A DNA stretch of 64,000 bases from Nocardia puris. Lineage in GTDB: Bacteria > Actinomycetota > Actinomycetes > Mycobacteriales > Mycobacteriaceae. The notes under the pieces were generated by a model. It saw only the letters and a list, made by a program, of their open reading frames with translations, searched no databases and had not been told where the DNA came from. Positions 45,588 to 54,210 of the stretch are shown here, in pieces. The stretch spans positions 1 to 64,000 of the forward strand of contig NZ_QNRE01000018.1 in assembly GCF_003315035.1 (NCBI RefSeq), read 5' to 3'. Within the stretch, counting starts at the first letter, position 1. The number at the start of each line of letters is the position of its first letter. A program made the translations under genes and the position numbers.

Positions 45588-47084
45588 TCAGTGCGCCAGC
45601 ACCGGCTCACCCTCGGCGGGCGCGGGCGCGGTGTTCGGCATGAGCACCGCCGCCAGCACGGCGCCGGCCACGAAGATCGCGGTGGCCCACCAGAAGCTGG
45701 TGGTGTAGCTCTCGATCTGGGCCTGCGCGGCGGCCAGCGGGCCGGGCTGCGCGGTGGACAGGTAGTCCGTGGCGGCCGAGGCGGCGATCGTGCTCAGCAG
45801 CGCGGTGCCGATGGAACCGCCGACCTGCTGGCTGGTGTTGATCATGGCCGAGGCCACACCCGCGTCCTCGTGATGGACGCCGGCGGTCGCGCCCTGGAAC
45901 GCGGTCGCCATCGCGCCACCGAGGCCGAGGCCCATCAGCACCAGAGCGGGCAGGATGTGGGTGGCGTAGCCGGTGTCCAGGCCGATTTGGGTCAGCCAGG
46001 CCATACCGCCCGCGGCGATCAGGAAGCCCGCGGTCACGACCACTTTCGGGCCCACCTTGGGCAGCAGGAACGAGGGCGTGGTGGTGGACGAGACGATCAT
46101 CGCCGCCACCATCGGCAGGAACGCGACGCCGGTCATGATCGGCGAGTACCCGAGGCTCAGCTGCATGTAGTAGGTGAGGAACAGGAAGATCGCGAACATC
46201 CCGATGCCCATCACGAACACGGTCATGTAGGAGCCGGAGCGGGTGCGGTCCAACAGGATTCGCATCGGCAGCAGCGGGTGCGCGACCCGGGTCTCCAGCC
46301 AGACGAACACCGCGAGCAGCGCGGCGCCGCCGAACAGGAAGGCCAGGGTGACGCCGTTGCTCCAGCCGTCGGTCTCGGCGTGCGCGAAACCGTAGACGAT
46401 GCCGAACAGCGCCGCGGTCACCACGACGGTGCCGGGGATGTCGAGCTTGGGGCGCTCGGTGGCGACGTGCTTGGCCAGCAGCAGCACCGCGCCGACCAGC
46501 GCGACGGCGGCGAAGATCAGGTTGACGAACATCACCCAGCGCCAGTTGGCCCACTCGGTGAGCGCGCCGCCGAGCAGCAGGCCGATCGCGCCGCCGGTGC
46601 CCGCGACGGCGCCGAAGATGCCGAACGCCTTGGCCCGCTCACCGGGCTCGGTGAAGGTGACGGTGAGCAGCGAGAGCGCGGCGGGCGCGAGCAGCGCGCC
46701 GAACACACCCTGGCCCACGCGGGCGGCGACGAGGACTTCGAAGTTCGGCGCCGCGCCGCCGATGGCGGAGGCCACCGCGAAGCCGACCAGGCCGACGATG
46801 AAGGTGTTGCGGCGGCCGAAGAGGTCGCTGAGGCGGCCGCCGAGCAGCAGCAGACTGCCGAAGGCCAGGGCGTATCCGGTGATCACCCACTGGCGATCGG
46901 CGTCGCCGAACCCGAGGTCGAGCTGGGCGGCGGGCAGGGCGATGTTCACGACGGTGGCGTCGAGCACCACCATCAGCTGGGCGACGCCGAGGACGGCGAG
47001 CACCCACCAGCGCAGGGCGTGCGAGCCGCGGCGGCCCGACGGTGACTTGTCGAGGTCGGTCCCTCGATCGATCGCGGTGGTCAT
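45588..47084 (-). CDS. DHA2-family MFS multidrug exporter
   Basis: A 498-residue, fourteen-segment MFS protein. DHA2/EmrB hallmarks are VVLDATVVNIALPAAQLDLG (motif D1-like), GGRLSDLFGRRNTFI (motif A) and FGALLAPAALSLLTVTFTEP. The exporter probably expels drugs or quaternary ammonium compounds. It is divergent from a TetR gene with two tandem palindromic operators between them, the standard arrangement for repression of an exporter. Confidence 0.9.
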   Translation of the reverse strand: MTTAIDRGTDLDKSPSGRRGSHALRWWVLAVLGVAQLMVVLDATVVNIALPAAQLDLGFGDADRQWVITGYALAFGSLLLLGGRLSDLFGRRNTFIVGLVGFAVASAIGGAAPNFEVLVAARVGQGVFGALLAPAALSLLTVTFTEPGERAKAFGIFGAVAGTGGAIGLLLGGALTEWANWRWVMFVNLIFAAVALVGAVLLLAKHVATERPKLDIPGTVVVTAALFGIVYGFAHAETDGWSNGVTLAFLFGGAALLAVFVWLETRVAHPLLPMRILLDRTRSGSYMTVFVMGIGMFAIFLFLTYYMQLSLGYSPIMTGVAFLPMVAAMIVSSTTTPSFLLPKVGPKVVVTAGFLIAAGGMAWLTQIGLDTGYATHILPALVLMGLGLGGAMATAFQGATAGVHHEDAGVASAMINTSQQVGGSIGTALLSTIAASAATDYLSTAQPGPLAAAQAQIESYTTSFWWATAIFVAGAVLAAVLMPNTAPAPAEGEPVLAH

Positions 47085-47116
47085 AGGTCCCCTCGGACTG
47101 AGTCGTAGAAATCGAT

Positions 47117-47177
47117 GCGGAGGAATTGCCTCCGCTTACCGATGAAGCTATCACGTTAACGGAGGGATGCCCTCCGC
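47117..47177. promoter_or_regulatory. Tandem TetR operators
   Basis: Two inverted repeats share GCGGAGG-N5-CCTCCGC-like form: GCGGAGGAATTGCCTCCGC at 47117-47135 and CGGAGGGATGCCCTCCG at 47160-47176, each followed by CTTA. Centres are about 42 bases apart (roughly four helical turns), between the divergent exporter and tetR genes. Autoregulated cooperative repression is the likely use. Confidence 0.78.
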
Positions 47178-47206
47178 TTAATCCCGATCGTTGGTAACAT
47201 GGGGGT

Positions 47207-47884
47207 GTGAATCACGCCACGGCCCCCTCTCCACCCAGGCGCCTGCGTGCCGATGCCGCGCGAAACCAGCAGCGCATCGTCGCCGCCGCGCGCGAACTCT
47301 TCGCCGACCACGGACTCGAGATCACCCTCGACGACGTGGCCGAACGTGCCGGCGTCGGCGTCGGTACGGTCTACCGCCGCTTCGCGAACAAAACCGAACT
47401 GATCGCGGAGGTGTTCGAGCAGCACCTGGGCGATCTGCTGGTCGCCGCGCAGGAGGCGGCGCGGCACGAGGACCCGTGGCTGGGACTGGTCGAATTCTTC
47501 GAGTACGCGTGCGGGCACTTGGCCGCCAATCGCGGCTTCGGCGAGGTGATGCTCGAATTGCAGCAGGATCCAGAACGATTCGTCGCGCTGCGCGACCGCA
47601 TCAAACCCGCCGTCGCCGAGGTCATCGACCGGGCGCGCGAGGCGGGCGCGCTGCAGCCCGACATCGAGTCGTCGGACTTCTTCGCCATGATCCACATGCT
47701 CGACGCGCTCACCGAGTTCACCAATCCGGTCAACCCGGGCACCTGGCGGCGCTACGTCGCGGTAATGCTCAACGGCGTGCGCTCCGACTCCGTCCCGCGC
47801 ATGCCCCTGACGGTGCCGCCGCTCACCGATGACGAAGTGGAGCGCGCGAAGGCCCACGCCTGCGCGAGCCACCGCCGCCGGTAA
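47207..47884 (+). CDS. TetR-family regulator of the DHA2 exporter
   Basis: A 225-residue TetR protein: helix-turn-helix at about 35-65 (ITLDDVAERAGVGVGTVYRR) after an Arg-rich arm, then a helical ligand domain (LAANRGFGEVMLELQQDPER, FFAMIHMLDALTEF). The start GTG/ATG region follows GGGGG; GTG-AAT is the first codon pair. It should bind the two palindromes just upstream and release them on drug binding. Confidence 0.88.
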   Translation: MNHATAPSPPRRLRADAARNQQRIVAAARELFADHGLEITLDDVAERAGVGVGTVYRRFANKTELIAEVFEQHLGDLLVAAQEAARHEDPWLGLVEFFEYACGHLAANRGFGEVMLELQQDPERFVALRDRIKPAVAEVIDRAREAGALQPDIESSDFFAMIHMLDALTEFTNPVNPGTWRRYVAVMLNGVRSDSVPRMPLTVPPLTDDEVERAKAHACASHRRR

Positions 47885-47941
47885 TCGAAAGCACCACCCT
47901 GCGGGTAGCGCGGGTCACACCCATGTCCTAAAGTTGGACAC

Positions 47942-49237
47942 ATGACCAAATGGGTGAACTGGGCGGGAGATCAATCCTGTACCCCGGCGGCCATCGCGAC
48001 GCCGGGCAGCCCGGACGAACTCGCCGAACTCCTCACCGGCGCGGCCGACCGCGGCCAGAGCGTGCGCGTCGCGGGCGCGGGACACTCCTTCACCGACGCC
48101 GTCCTCACCGACGGACTACTGGTGAGCATGGCGAAGATGAACCGCATCCTCGCCGTCGACGCCGCCTCGGGACTGGTGCGCGTCCAGGGCGGGATCACCC
48201 TCAACGCCGCGAGCAACGCGCTGCACGCCGCCGGACTGGCCTTCCCCAACCTCGGCGATATCGACGTGCAGACCGTCGCGGGCGCGACCGCCACCGGCAC
48301 CCACGGCACCGGCGCGACGCTCCAGAACATCTCCGCCGCACTGCATTCGGTGGAACTCATGACCGCCGAGGGCCGGCTCGTCGAACTCGACGCCGACACC
48401 GATCCCGACGGCTGGCGGGCGGCGCGGGTCAGCGTCGGCGCGCTCGGCGTGGTGACGGCCGTGACCTTGCGGCTGGTGCCCTCGTTCGTGCTGGAGGGCA
48501 TCGAGCGACCGGTTCCGGTCGAGGACGTGCTCGCCGATCTGGACGCCTACGTCGACGGCAACGAGCACTTCGAGTTCTACATGTTCGCGCACAGCCCGCT
48601 GGCGATGACCAAGCGCAACAACCGGGTCGAGGAGGTCGAGCAGCCGCGCGGCAAGGCGCTGGACTGGTTCAACGACGTCCTCATGTCGAATCACGCGTTC
48701 GACGCGCTGTGCCGGGTGGCCAAGTGGCAGTCGGCGTCGATCCCGCTCATCCACCGTTTCGCCGCGCACGCGGGCAGCTACCGCCGCCAGGTGGACCGCT
48801 CGTATCGGGTCTTCGCCTCCCCCAGGCTCTTCCGTTTCACCGAGATGGAATACGCCATCCCGCGCGCCCATTCGGCCGACGCCATCCGCGAGATCAAAGA
48901 GGTCTCCGCGCGTTTCGCGACGCCGATGCCGATCGAGGTGCGCTGGGTGGCCCCCGACGACGCCTTCCTCTCCCCCGCCGGCGGCCGCGACACCTGCTAC
49001 ATCGCCGTCCACCAGTACCGCGGCATGGAGTGGGAGCCGTACTTCCGCGCCTGCGAAGAGGTGTTCGACCGCTACGAAGGCCGCCCCCACTGGGGCAAAC
49101 GCCACTTCCAGACCGCCGAAACCCTCCGCCCCCGCTACCCCGACTGGGACCACTTCACCGCCGTCCGCCGCCGCCTCGACCCCAAGGGCCTGTTCACCAA
49201 CCCCTACCTCGACCGAGTCCTCGACCCGATCGGCTGA
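47942..49237 (+). CDS. D-arabinono-1,4-lactone oxidase family FAD enzyme
   Basis: A 431-residue VAO-fold oxidoreductase: FAD-binding at about 15-190 (VRVAGAGHSFTDAVLTDG, FPNLGDIDVQTVAGATATGT) and a C-terminal aldonolactone-oxidase domain with the signature RPHWGKRHFQTAE. These enzymes oxidise sugar 1,4-lactones such as L-gulono- or D-arabinono-lactone, using oxygen or a cytochrome. The sugar cannot be told from sequence. Monocistronic, 57 bases behind the tetR stop. Confidence 0.87.
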   Translation: MTKWVNWAGDQSCTPAAIATPGSPDELAELLTGAADRGQSVRVAGAGHSFTDAVLTDGLLVSMAKMNRILAVDAASGLVRVQGGITLNAASNALHAAGLAFPNLGDIDVQTVAGATATGTHGTGATLQNISAALHSVELMTAEGRLVELDADTDPDGWRAARVSVGALGVVTAVTLRLVPSFVLEGIERPVPVEDVLADLDAYVDGNEHFEFYMFAHSPLAMTKRNNRVEEVEQPRGKALDWFNDVLMSNHAFDALCRVAKWQSASIPLIHRFAAHAGSYRRQVDRSYRVFASPRLFRFTEMEYAIPRAHSADAIREIKEVSARFATPMPIEVRWVAPDDAFLSPAGGRDTCYIAVHQYRGMEWEPYFRACEEVFDRYEGRPHWGKRHFQTAETLRPRYPDWDHFTAVRRRLDPKGLFTNPYLDRVLDPIG

Positions 49238-49303
49238 GTGGACTTACGCCACCTCGGCGGCCTGTCCCGACGGGGGCGTCGTCCGTGAACGCGACGGCGA
49301 CCG

Positions 49304-50050
49304 TCAGCTCGACAGGATCTCCTGGACCAGGCGGGGGACGGCGGTGCCGATGGGTTCGCGGATCACTTCGGTGGCGAGGGTGTCGTAGGGGGTGGGTTCG
49401 GCGTTGACGATGACGAGGTCGGCGCCGGAGCGGACGGCGATCGAGCAGAGTGAGGCCGCGGGTTCGACCTGCAAGGACGTGCCGATGGCGAGGAACAGGT
49501 CGCTGGTCTCGGCGGTGAGGGCGGCTTTGGTGAGGCTGCGGCGGTCCAGTTGCTGGCCGAACATGATGGTGGCGGCCTTGAGGATGCCGCCGCAGGCCGG
49601 GCAGGGCGGATCGGGTTCGCCCGCCGCGACCCGCTCCAGCGTCTCGGCCATGGTCGCCGCGAAATCGCACTCCACGCAGACCACGTCGAACATGTTGCCG
49701 TGGATCTCGATGACCCGCCCGTCCGGGAACCCCGCCCGCTGGTGCAGGCGGTCGATGTTCTGGGTCACCACGGTGACCGCGCGCCCGGCCTGATTCAGCT
49801 CGACCAGCGCCCGGTGCGCGGCGTTGGGCACCGCCTGCCAGGCCGGGTTGTCGCGCCGCGCGAGCCAAGAGCGCTGCCGCAGTTCGGGATCGGAGACGTA
49901 GGCGTCGTAGGTCGACAGCAACTCGGCGATCGGGTCCTTCGTCCATACGCCGCGCGGCCCGCGGAAATCCGGGATACCGGAGTCGGTGGAGATGCCCGCG
50001 CCGGTGAGGACGCCGATCCGGCCGGGTCGGGTGCGCCAATCCGTCGTCAT
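49304..50050 (-). CDS. Sirtuin (NAD-dependent protein deacylase)
   Basis: A 248-residue Sir2-family enzyme. The NAD motif is VLTGAGISTDSGIPDFRGPR, the catalytic histidine is in IEIHGNMFDVVC, and the zinc ribbon cysteines are CVEC and CPACGG. TQNIDRLHQRAG and AIGTSLQVEPA complete the core. It removes acyl groups from lysines with NAD consumption; deacetylase versus desuccinylase specificity is unclear. ATG 50050. Divergent from the MpaB-type gene. Confidence 0.9.
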   Translation of the reverse strand: MTTDWRTRPGRIGVLTGAGISTDSGIPDFRGPRGVWTKDPIAELLSTYDAYVSDPELRQRSWLARRDNPAWQAVPNAAHRALVELNQAGRAVTVVTQNIDRLHQRAGFPDGRVIEIHGNMFDVVCVECDFAATMAETLERVAAGEPDPPCPACGGILKAATIMFGQQLDRRSLTKAALTAETSDLFLAIGTSLQVEPAASLCSIAVRSGADLVIVNAEPTPYDTLATEVIREPIGTAVPRLVQEILSS

Positions 50051-50096
50051 GAATCCCAGCCTAGGGGTGGCGCACCGGCCGCCACCCTGCCAAGAT

Positions 50097-50131
50097 GATG
50101 AGAAGATGTTAGCTTAATCATCTCATCGTAT
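50097..50131. promoter_or_regulatory. AT-rich imperfect inverted repeat upstream of the MpaB-type gene
   Basis: GATGAGAAGATGTTAGC on the left resembles the reverse complement of GCTTAATCATCTCATC on the right, with single-base slips. It is strikingly AT-rich for this genome and lies about 30 bases before the MpaB-type start and about 50 bases upstream of the divergent sirtuin gene. An operator is plausible, but no regulator gene adjoins it. Confidence 0.35.
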
Positions 50132-50161
50132 TGCACCGTGCGACGATCAAAGGAGATCGCC

Positions 50162-51070
50162 ATGACCGCGTCCGTCGCCGTGGACCTCACGCCGCGGAAC
50201 CAGCCGCCCCGCCGCCCGATCGCACCCGGTACCCGGATGTGGGACGAAACGGGGCTCGTCACGTTCTCGCTCACCGCGGGATCGGCGTTCCTGCTCCAGA
50301 CGATGGAACCCACCATCGCCGCCGTCGTCGACGAACACTCGACCTTCCGCACCGACCCGATGGGGCGCGCGCTGCGCAGCCTGGCCTCGGTGATGATGTG
50401 GATCTACGGCGGCGAGGAGGCCCTGGCCGAGGCCGACCGCCTGCGCGCCATGCACGCCTCGCTCAACACCACCGACGCCGAGGGCGTGCGCCACAAGGCG
50501 CTCAGCGCCGGTCCGTGGGCCTGGGTCCTGCACACCGGCACCTACGCCTTCACCGAGAACGCGAAGTACTTCGCCCGCCGCCCGCTCACCTACGCCGAGA
50601 AGGAGGCGTACTACCAGGAGACGTTGCAGCTGCTGCGCAACTTCTCCGTCGCGCCGAAGGAAGTGCCCGCCGATTTCGCGGCCTTCGAGACGTACTTCGC
50701 CGATATGGTCGCCAACCACTTGCAGGAGACCTCGACCGCGCACGACTACCTGCGAGTGATCCGCTCCGTCGCCCCGCCGAAGCAACTGCCGCGGGTGTTC
50801 GCGCCGCTGTGGCGAGCGCTCGTCGCGCCCGTGGGCCGGTTGCAGTACTTCGTCACAGTGGGCACCACCCCCGAACCGGCCCGTCACAAACTCGGCCTCA
50901 CCTGGACCGAATCCGACGAACGCAAGCTGCGCGCTTTCGGCTGGATCATCGCGCGCACCGTCCCCTTGTTGCCGGAGCGGTTGCGCTACTTCCCGATCGC
51001 CTACGAGGCACGCAAGCTCGAACGCGACCGCGCCCGCCTGCGCAAGGTGATGGACCTGCGCCCCATTTAG
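50162..51070 (+). CDS. MpaB/latex-clearing-protein-type oxygenase (DUF2236)
   Basis: A 302-residue all-helical protein of the DUF2236 family: GLVTFSLTAGSAFLLQTMEP, ASVMMWIYGGEEALAEADRL, RAMHASLNTT and AWVLHTGTYAFTENAKYF. The conserved histidines and tryptophans suit a haem site as in latex clearing proteins and the fungal mycophenolate enzyme MpaB, which cleave polyprenyl chains. The substrate here is unknown. ATG 50162 follows AAAGGAG; GTG 50138 is less likely. A hairpin terminator follows. Confidence 0.82.
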   Translation: MTASVAVDLTPRNQPPRRPIAPGTRMWDETGLVTFSLTAGSAFLLQTMEPTIAAVVDEHSTFRTDPMGRALRSLASVMMWIYGGEEALAEADRLRAMHASLNTTDAEGVRHKALSAGPWAWVLHTGTYAFTENAKYFARRPLTYAEKEAYYQETLQLLRNFSVAPKEVPADFAAFETYFADMVANHLQETSTAHDYLRVIRSVAPPKQLPRVFAPLWRALVAPVGRLQYFVTVGTTPEPARHKLGLTWTESDERKLRAFGWIIARTVPLLPERLRYFPIAYEARKLERDRARLRKVMDLRPI

Positions 51071-51090
51071 TAAGAGCCCCAAGCACTCTC

Positions 51091-51124
51091 GGACCGGCGG
51101 TCGAGTTTCTCGACCGACCGGTCC
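51091..51124 (+). terminator. Hairpin terminator after the MpaB-type gene
   Basis: GGACCGGCGGTCGAG pairs with CTCGACCGACCGGTCC around a TTT loop, with one bulged base, 21 bases after the stop. Stem strength suits an actinobacterial terminator. Confidence 0.7.
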
Positions 51125-51355
51125 GTTCGCATGTGCGCGGAAATTTTCACCACGGCAACTCCTTTCGCAGCGCGACGCCCCTAGCTGCGCAAACATCCGG
51201 CGACCGGGCGCGGAACCGGGAGTGGCGAGCACCGGACACGCCCCCGTCCGCAGCGCGCCCCCGCGCGTATCCCTTACGCTACGACAGCGTTTCGACCCGG
51301 TCTGGGCGAAACGGGCACCGCACGACCGAAGTACCAGCCACCGAAAGGCGTCCCG

Positions 51356-51769
51356 ATGGCCCACAAACCCAGCGTGCTGTTCGCCTCCGCGTGCGACGCG
51401 GGCCGTTCACAGATGGCCGCCGGGTTCCTCACCGAGCTCGCCGGTGACCGCATCGACGTCCGGTCCGTGGGCGTCACGCCCGCCGAGCGCCCCAACCCCG
51501 TCGTGGTGGCGGCGATGGCCGAGGTCGGGATCGATATCGCCGGGCGCATCCCGCGCAAACTCACCGACGAGGCGGTCGGCGTCTCCGATGTGGTGGTCAC
51601 CATGGGCTGCGGCGACGCGTGCCCGTTCTTCCCCGGCATCAGCTATCGCGACTGGGTACTGCCCGATCCGGCGGACGAGACGATCGAGGTGGTGCGCACG
51701 ATCCGTGACCGGATCCGCATCCTGGTCGAGAACCTCATCGGCGAGCTGGTCCCCACCCGCACGCACTGA
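51356..51769 (+). CDS. ArsC/low-Mr phosphatase-like protein with serine in the nucleophile position
   Basis: A 137-residue protein of the mycothiol/thioredoxin-linked arsenate reductase group. Family features are VLFASACDAGRSQMAAGFL, TMGCGDACPFFPGISYRDW, LPDPADE and a C-terminal helix. The family P-loop is CxxxxxR (VLFVCVHNAGRSQM); aligned on the invariant GRSQM, the nucleophile Cys is Ser11 here, with a Cys at position 13 instead. Cys85 and Cys89 are kept. Either chemistry has moved to Cys13 or the protein is not an arsenate reductase. ATG 51356 follows GAAAGG. It is far from the arsR/arsI locus and next to a VOC gene. Confidence 0.7.
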   Translation: MAHKPSVLFASACDAGRSQMAAGFLTELAGDRIDVRSVGVTPAERPNPVVVAAMAEVGIDIAGRIPRKLTDEAVGVSDVVVTMGCGDACPFFPGISYRDWVLPDPADETIEVVRTIRDRIRILVENLIGELVPTRTH

Positions 51770-51816
51770 CCGATTTCTTCAAGACCGGCCCGCCGCGGCC
51801 GCCTTACGCTGCCGCT

Positions 51817-52209
51817 ATGACACCGCGACTCGACTTCATCGGCATCGTCGTCTCCGACATGGCCGCCACCCTCGACTTCTACCGCCGCCTCGGCCTCACC
51901 TTCCCCGAGGGCGCGCACACCCAGCCGCACGTCGAGGCGGAACTGACCGGCGGCTTCCGGCTCGCGTTCGACACCGAGGAGACCATCCGCGCCTTCATGC
52001 CGGACTGGCGCGCTCCCGGCGATTCCGGCCGCATGGGCTTGGCCTTCCGCTGCGCCGACCCGGCCGAGGTGGACGCGAAATACGCCGAGCTGGAAGCGGC
52101 CGGCTATCACGGCGAGAACAAGCCCTGGGACGCGCCGTGGGGCCAGCGCTACGCCTCGGTGCTCGATCCCGACGGCAACAGCGTCGACCTCTACGCGCCG
52201 CTGGGCTGA
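51817..52209 (+). CDS. VOC-superfamily (glyoxalase-like) protein
   Basis: A 130-residue protein with paired beta-alpha-beta-beta-beta units (FIGIVVSDMAATLDFYRRLG, RMGLAFRCADPAEVDAKYAE, YASVLDPDGNSVDLYAPLG). Metal-ligand positions are only partly kept, as is usual in uncharacterised glyoxalase/bleomycin-resistance relatives. It starts 47 bases behind the ArsC-like gene and may be co-transcribed. Its end overlaps the convergent AraC gene by 19 bases. Confidence 0.82.
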   Translation: MTPRLDFIGIVVSDMAATLDFYRRLGLTFPEGAHTQPHVEAELTGGFRLAFDTEETIRAFMPDWRAPGDSGRMGLAFRCADPAEVDAKYAELEAAGYHGENKPWDAPWGQRYASVLDPDGNSVDLYAPLG

Positions 52210-52898
52210 CCGCCGAGCCACTCGCCCAGCGTCATCCCGGAGAACTCCCGCATGTCCCGCGCGAGGTGCGCCTGATCGGCGTAACCCGTGCGGGCCGCGG
52301 CCTCGGCGGCGGGCGTTCCGGCCCAGGCGGCCGCCAGCGCGCGCTGCAACCGCAGGATGCGGGCGAGGGTCTTCGGCCCATAGCCGAAGGCGTCCAACGC
52401 GCGCCGATGCAGGGTGCGCGCGCCGATGCCGACCGCATCCGCGCTGGCGGCGACCGAACTCCCCGCCGCGAGGGCGCGCACCACACCGGTCAGAGCCCGG
52501 TCGGGCGGATCGGTGCGCGCGGCACGGCGCAGCGCGATCGCTTCCACCGCGGCGGCCCGGTCGGCGGATTCCCCGACGCGGCCGGCCAATGCGCGCACGG
52601 TGGCGGCGGGGAACAGGTCGGCGAGATCGACGCGCCGGTCCCGCAATTCGTGCGCGGGCACGCCGAGCAGCGCGGGCGCGGCACCGGGAAAGAACCGGAT
52701 GCCCGCGTAGTGCCCACCGCCCGCTGGGAGATACGCGGCCGTGTCGGGCCCCGCGACGAGCAGCGTGCCGTCGCACCAGATCAGATCCATGCAGCCGTCG
52801 GGCAACACCGGACGCGCGCCGCCGACTCCCGAACGCGTCCACAGGACCGCGCCGGGCAACCGCGACGGCCGCTCGCGGTAGTCTGTCACCTCGACCAC
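52191..52898 (-). CDS. AraC-family regulator with DUF6597-like N-terminus
   Basis: A 235-residue protein. The N-terminal part (VLPDGCMDLIWCDGTLLVAG, YAGIRFFPGAAPALLGVPAH) is typical of the DUF6597 sensor; the C-terminus has AraC helix-turn-helices (IGARTLHRRALDAFGYGPKT, and ARTGYADQAHLARDMREFSG). Such regulators often control a neighbouring VOC or alkylation-response gene; here the VOC gene is convergent. Monocistronic. Confidence 0.85.
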   Translation of the reverse strand: MVEVTDYRERPSRLPGAVLWTRSGVGGARPVLPDGCMDLIWCDGTLLVAGPDTAAYLPAGGGHYAGIRFFPGAAPALLGVPAHELRDRRVDLADLFPAATVRALAGRVGESADRAAAVEAIALRRAARTDPPDRALTGVVRALAAGSSVAASADAVGIGARTLHRRALDAFGYGPKTLARILRLQRALAAAWAGTPAAEAAARTGYADQAHLARDMREFSGMTLGEWLGGQPSGA

Positions 52899-53053
52899 GA
52901 CCCGAGCCTACCTGCGGTTACCGACACCGTGATTGCGCCGGAGCCGGGACCTTCCTAATCTGATGTCACCCGCCCTCAGCCGAGGCGGGCCGGTGTATCG
53001 GGGACGGCGCGGTCCGCGCCCGCCGCGCCGGATCGAGCGCGAAAGGACTCCCG

Positions 53054-53527
53054 ATGACCGAGCACGCCGCCGAGGACGCCCCGCCCTTCACCGACATCGT
53101 CAACGGCGCTCTGGAATTCACCGTCCCGGCCGCCGCGAAGATGGGGGTACGTGCGCTCGACGTGCGGCGCGGTTATGCCGCGACCACGGTTCCGGTGGAG
53201 GGCAACGGCAATCATTTCGGGGTGATCTACGCCGGTGTGCAGTTCACCGTCGCCGAGGTGCTGGGCGGCGCGATCGCCGTGGCCACCTTCGACAATTCGG
53301 CGTACTTCCCGCTGGTGAAGGGGTTCGAGATCAAATTCGTGGGCATGGCGCGGTCCGAGCTGCGCGCCGAGGCGACCCTGTCGGAGGAGGAGATCGCGCG
53401 GATCGAGGCGGAGGCGGCCGAGCGCGGCAAAGCCGATTTCACGCTCGAGGCCGTGGTCACCGACGCCGAAGGCAAGACGGTCGCGGTGACGAAGGGGCTG
53501 TACCAGCTACGCGCGCACGGGAAGTAG
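53054..53527 (+). CDS. DUF4442/YiiD-type hotdog thioesterase
   Basis: A 157-residue hotdog protein: VPAAAKMGVRALDVRRGYAA, GNHFGVIYAGVQFTVAEVLG (the helix that carries the catalytic region) and KGFEIKFVGMARSELRAEAT. It resembles YiiD C-terminal or DUF4442 thioesterases acting on acyl-CoA or acyl-ACP; substrate unknown. ATG 53054 follows GAAAGGA. Confidence 0.78.
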   Translation: MTEHAAEDAPPFTDIVNGALEFTVPAAAKMGVRALDVRRGYAATTVPVEGNGNHFGVIYAGVQFTVAEVLGGAIAVATFDNSAYFPLVKGFEIKFVGMARSELRAEATLSEEEIARIEAEAAERGKADFTLEAVVTDAEGKTVAVTKGLYQLRAHGK

Positions 53528-53531
53528 CGCG

Positions 53532-54035
53532 TCAGCCGGGCAGCACGCCGCGCGGCACCACCAGCACGTAGCGCAGGGCGGCGTCGGTGACCGCGTTGTC
53601 GGCATCGGCGCACCCGACGGTCACCTCCGCGCCGGGCGGGGAGGAGAACGTCCACAGCGTGATCCACCGCTTGCCGCCGATCTCCTCCTGTTTGCGCGGT
53701 TCCTCCGACCGCAGATCCTCATTGCGTCCGGTGCCGTCGGTTACCGTGCAGCGCACGGCGGAGGCGGCGTCACCCCATTCGGCGGGCGCGTTGATATCCA
53801 GTACCGCGTCCGCGGGCACGGGCACATTCACGCTCTCGCCCAACGGAATTCGCACGGCACCGGGAATATCGACGGGTTCGGACGCGGGTGCGGCCTCCGA
53901 CGCCGTGGCGCTCGTCGAGACCGGAGTGGTGGTGGCCTCCCCGGTCCCGTTGTCGTCGGAGCAGCCCGTCATCGTGGCGACCAGCAGCGCGGGCGCCGCC
54001 ATCCAGCTCAGTTTCACGGTTCGACCTCTCTTCAC
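53532..54035 (-). CDS. Putative lipoprotein
   Basis: A 167-residue protein with a lipobox (LLVATMTGCSDDN, Cys at about 25), a Thr/Ser/Ala spacer (to about 55) and a C-terminal beta-rich domain (VNVPVPADAVLDINAPAEWG, RWITLWTFSSPPGAEVTVGC). Two cysteines in the mature part may pair. Function unknown. Convergent with the hotdog gene, 5 bases apart. Confidence 0.72.
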   Translation of the reverse strand: MKRGRTVKLSWMAAPALLVATMTGCSDDNGTGEATTTPVSTSATASEAAPASEPVDIPGAVRIPLGESVNVPVPADAVLDINAPAEWGDAASAVRCTVTDGTGRNEDLRSEEPRKQEEIGGKRWITLWTFSSPPGAEVTVGCADADNAVTDAALRYVLVVPRGVLPG

Positions 54036-54210
54036 CCGGCGCGGGACGCCGGGCCAGTCAGCGGAGAACAGTCAACGAAAAACCTTCCCGATGCTCTGCA
54101 CAGTACCCGGACGGTAATTGCGCAATTGGGCGGCAAATAGCGTGTGTCGCTGCCGAATCGAACGGCTGACTAGGATTTCCGTGACCGGCTGCCACTCTCC
54201 GAGGATTTCG

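Noticed and set aside
52969..52989. CCCGCC/GGCGGG hairpin before the hotdog gene as a riboswitch or terminator
   Set aside because: Six-base arms are common in GC-rich DNA and nothing else supports structure there.
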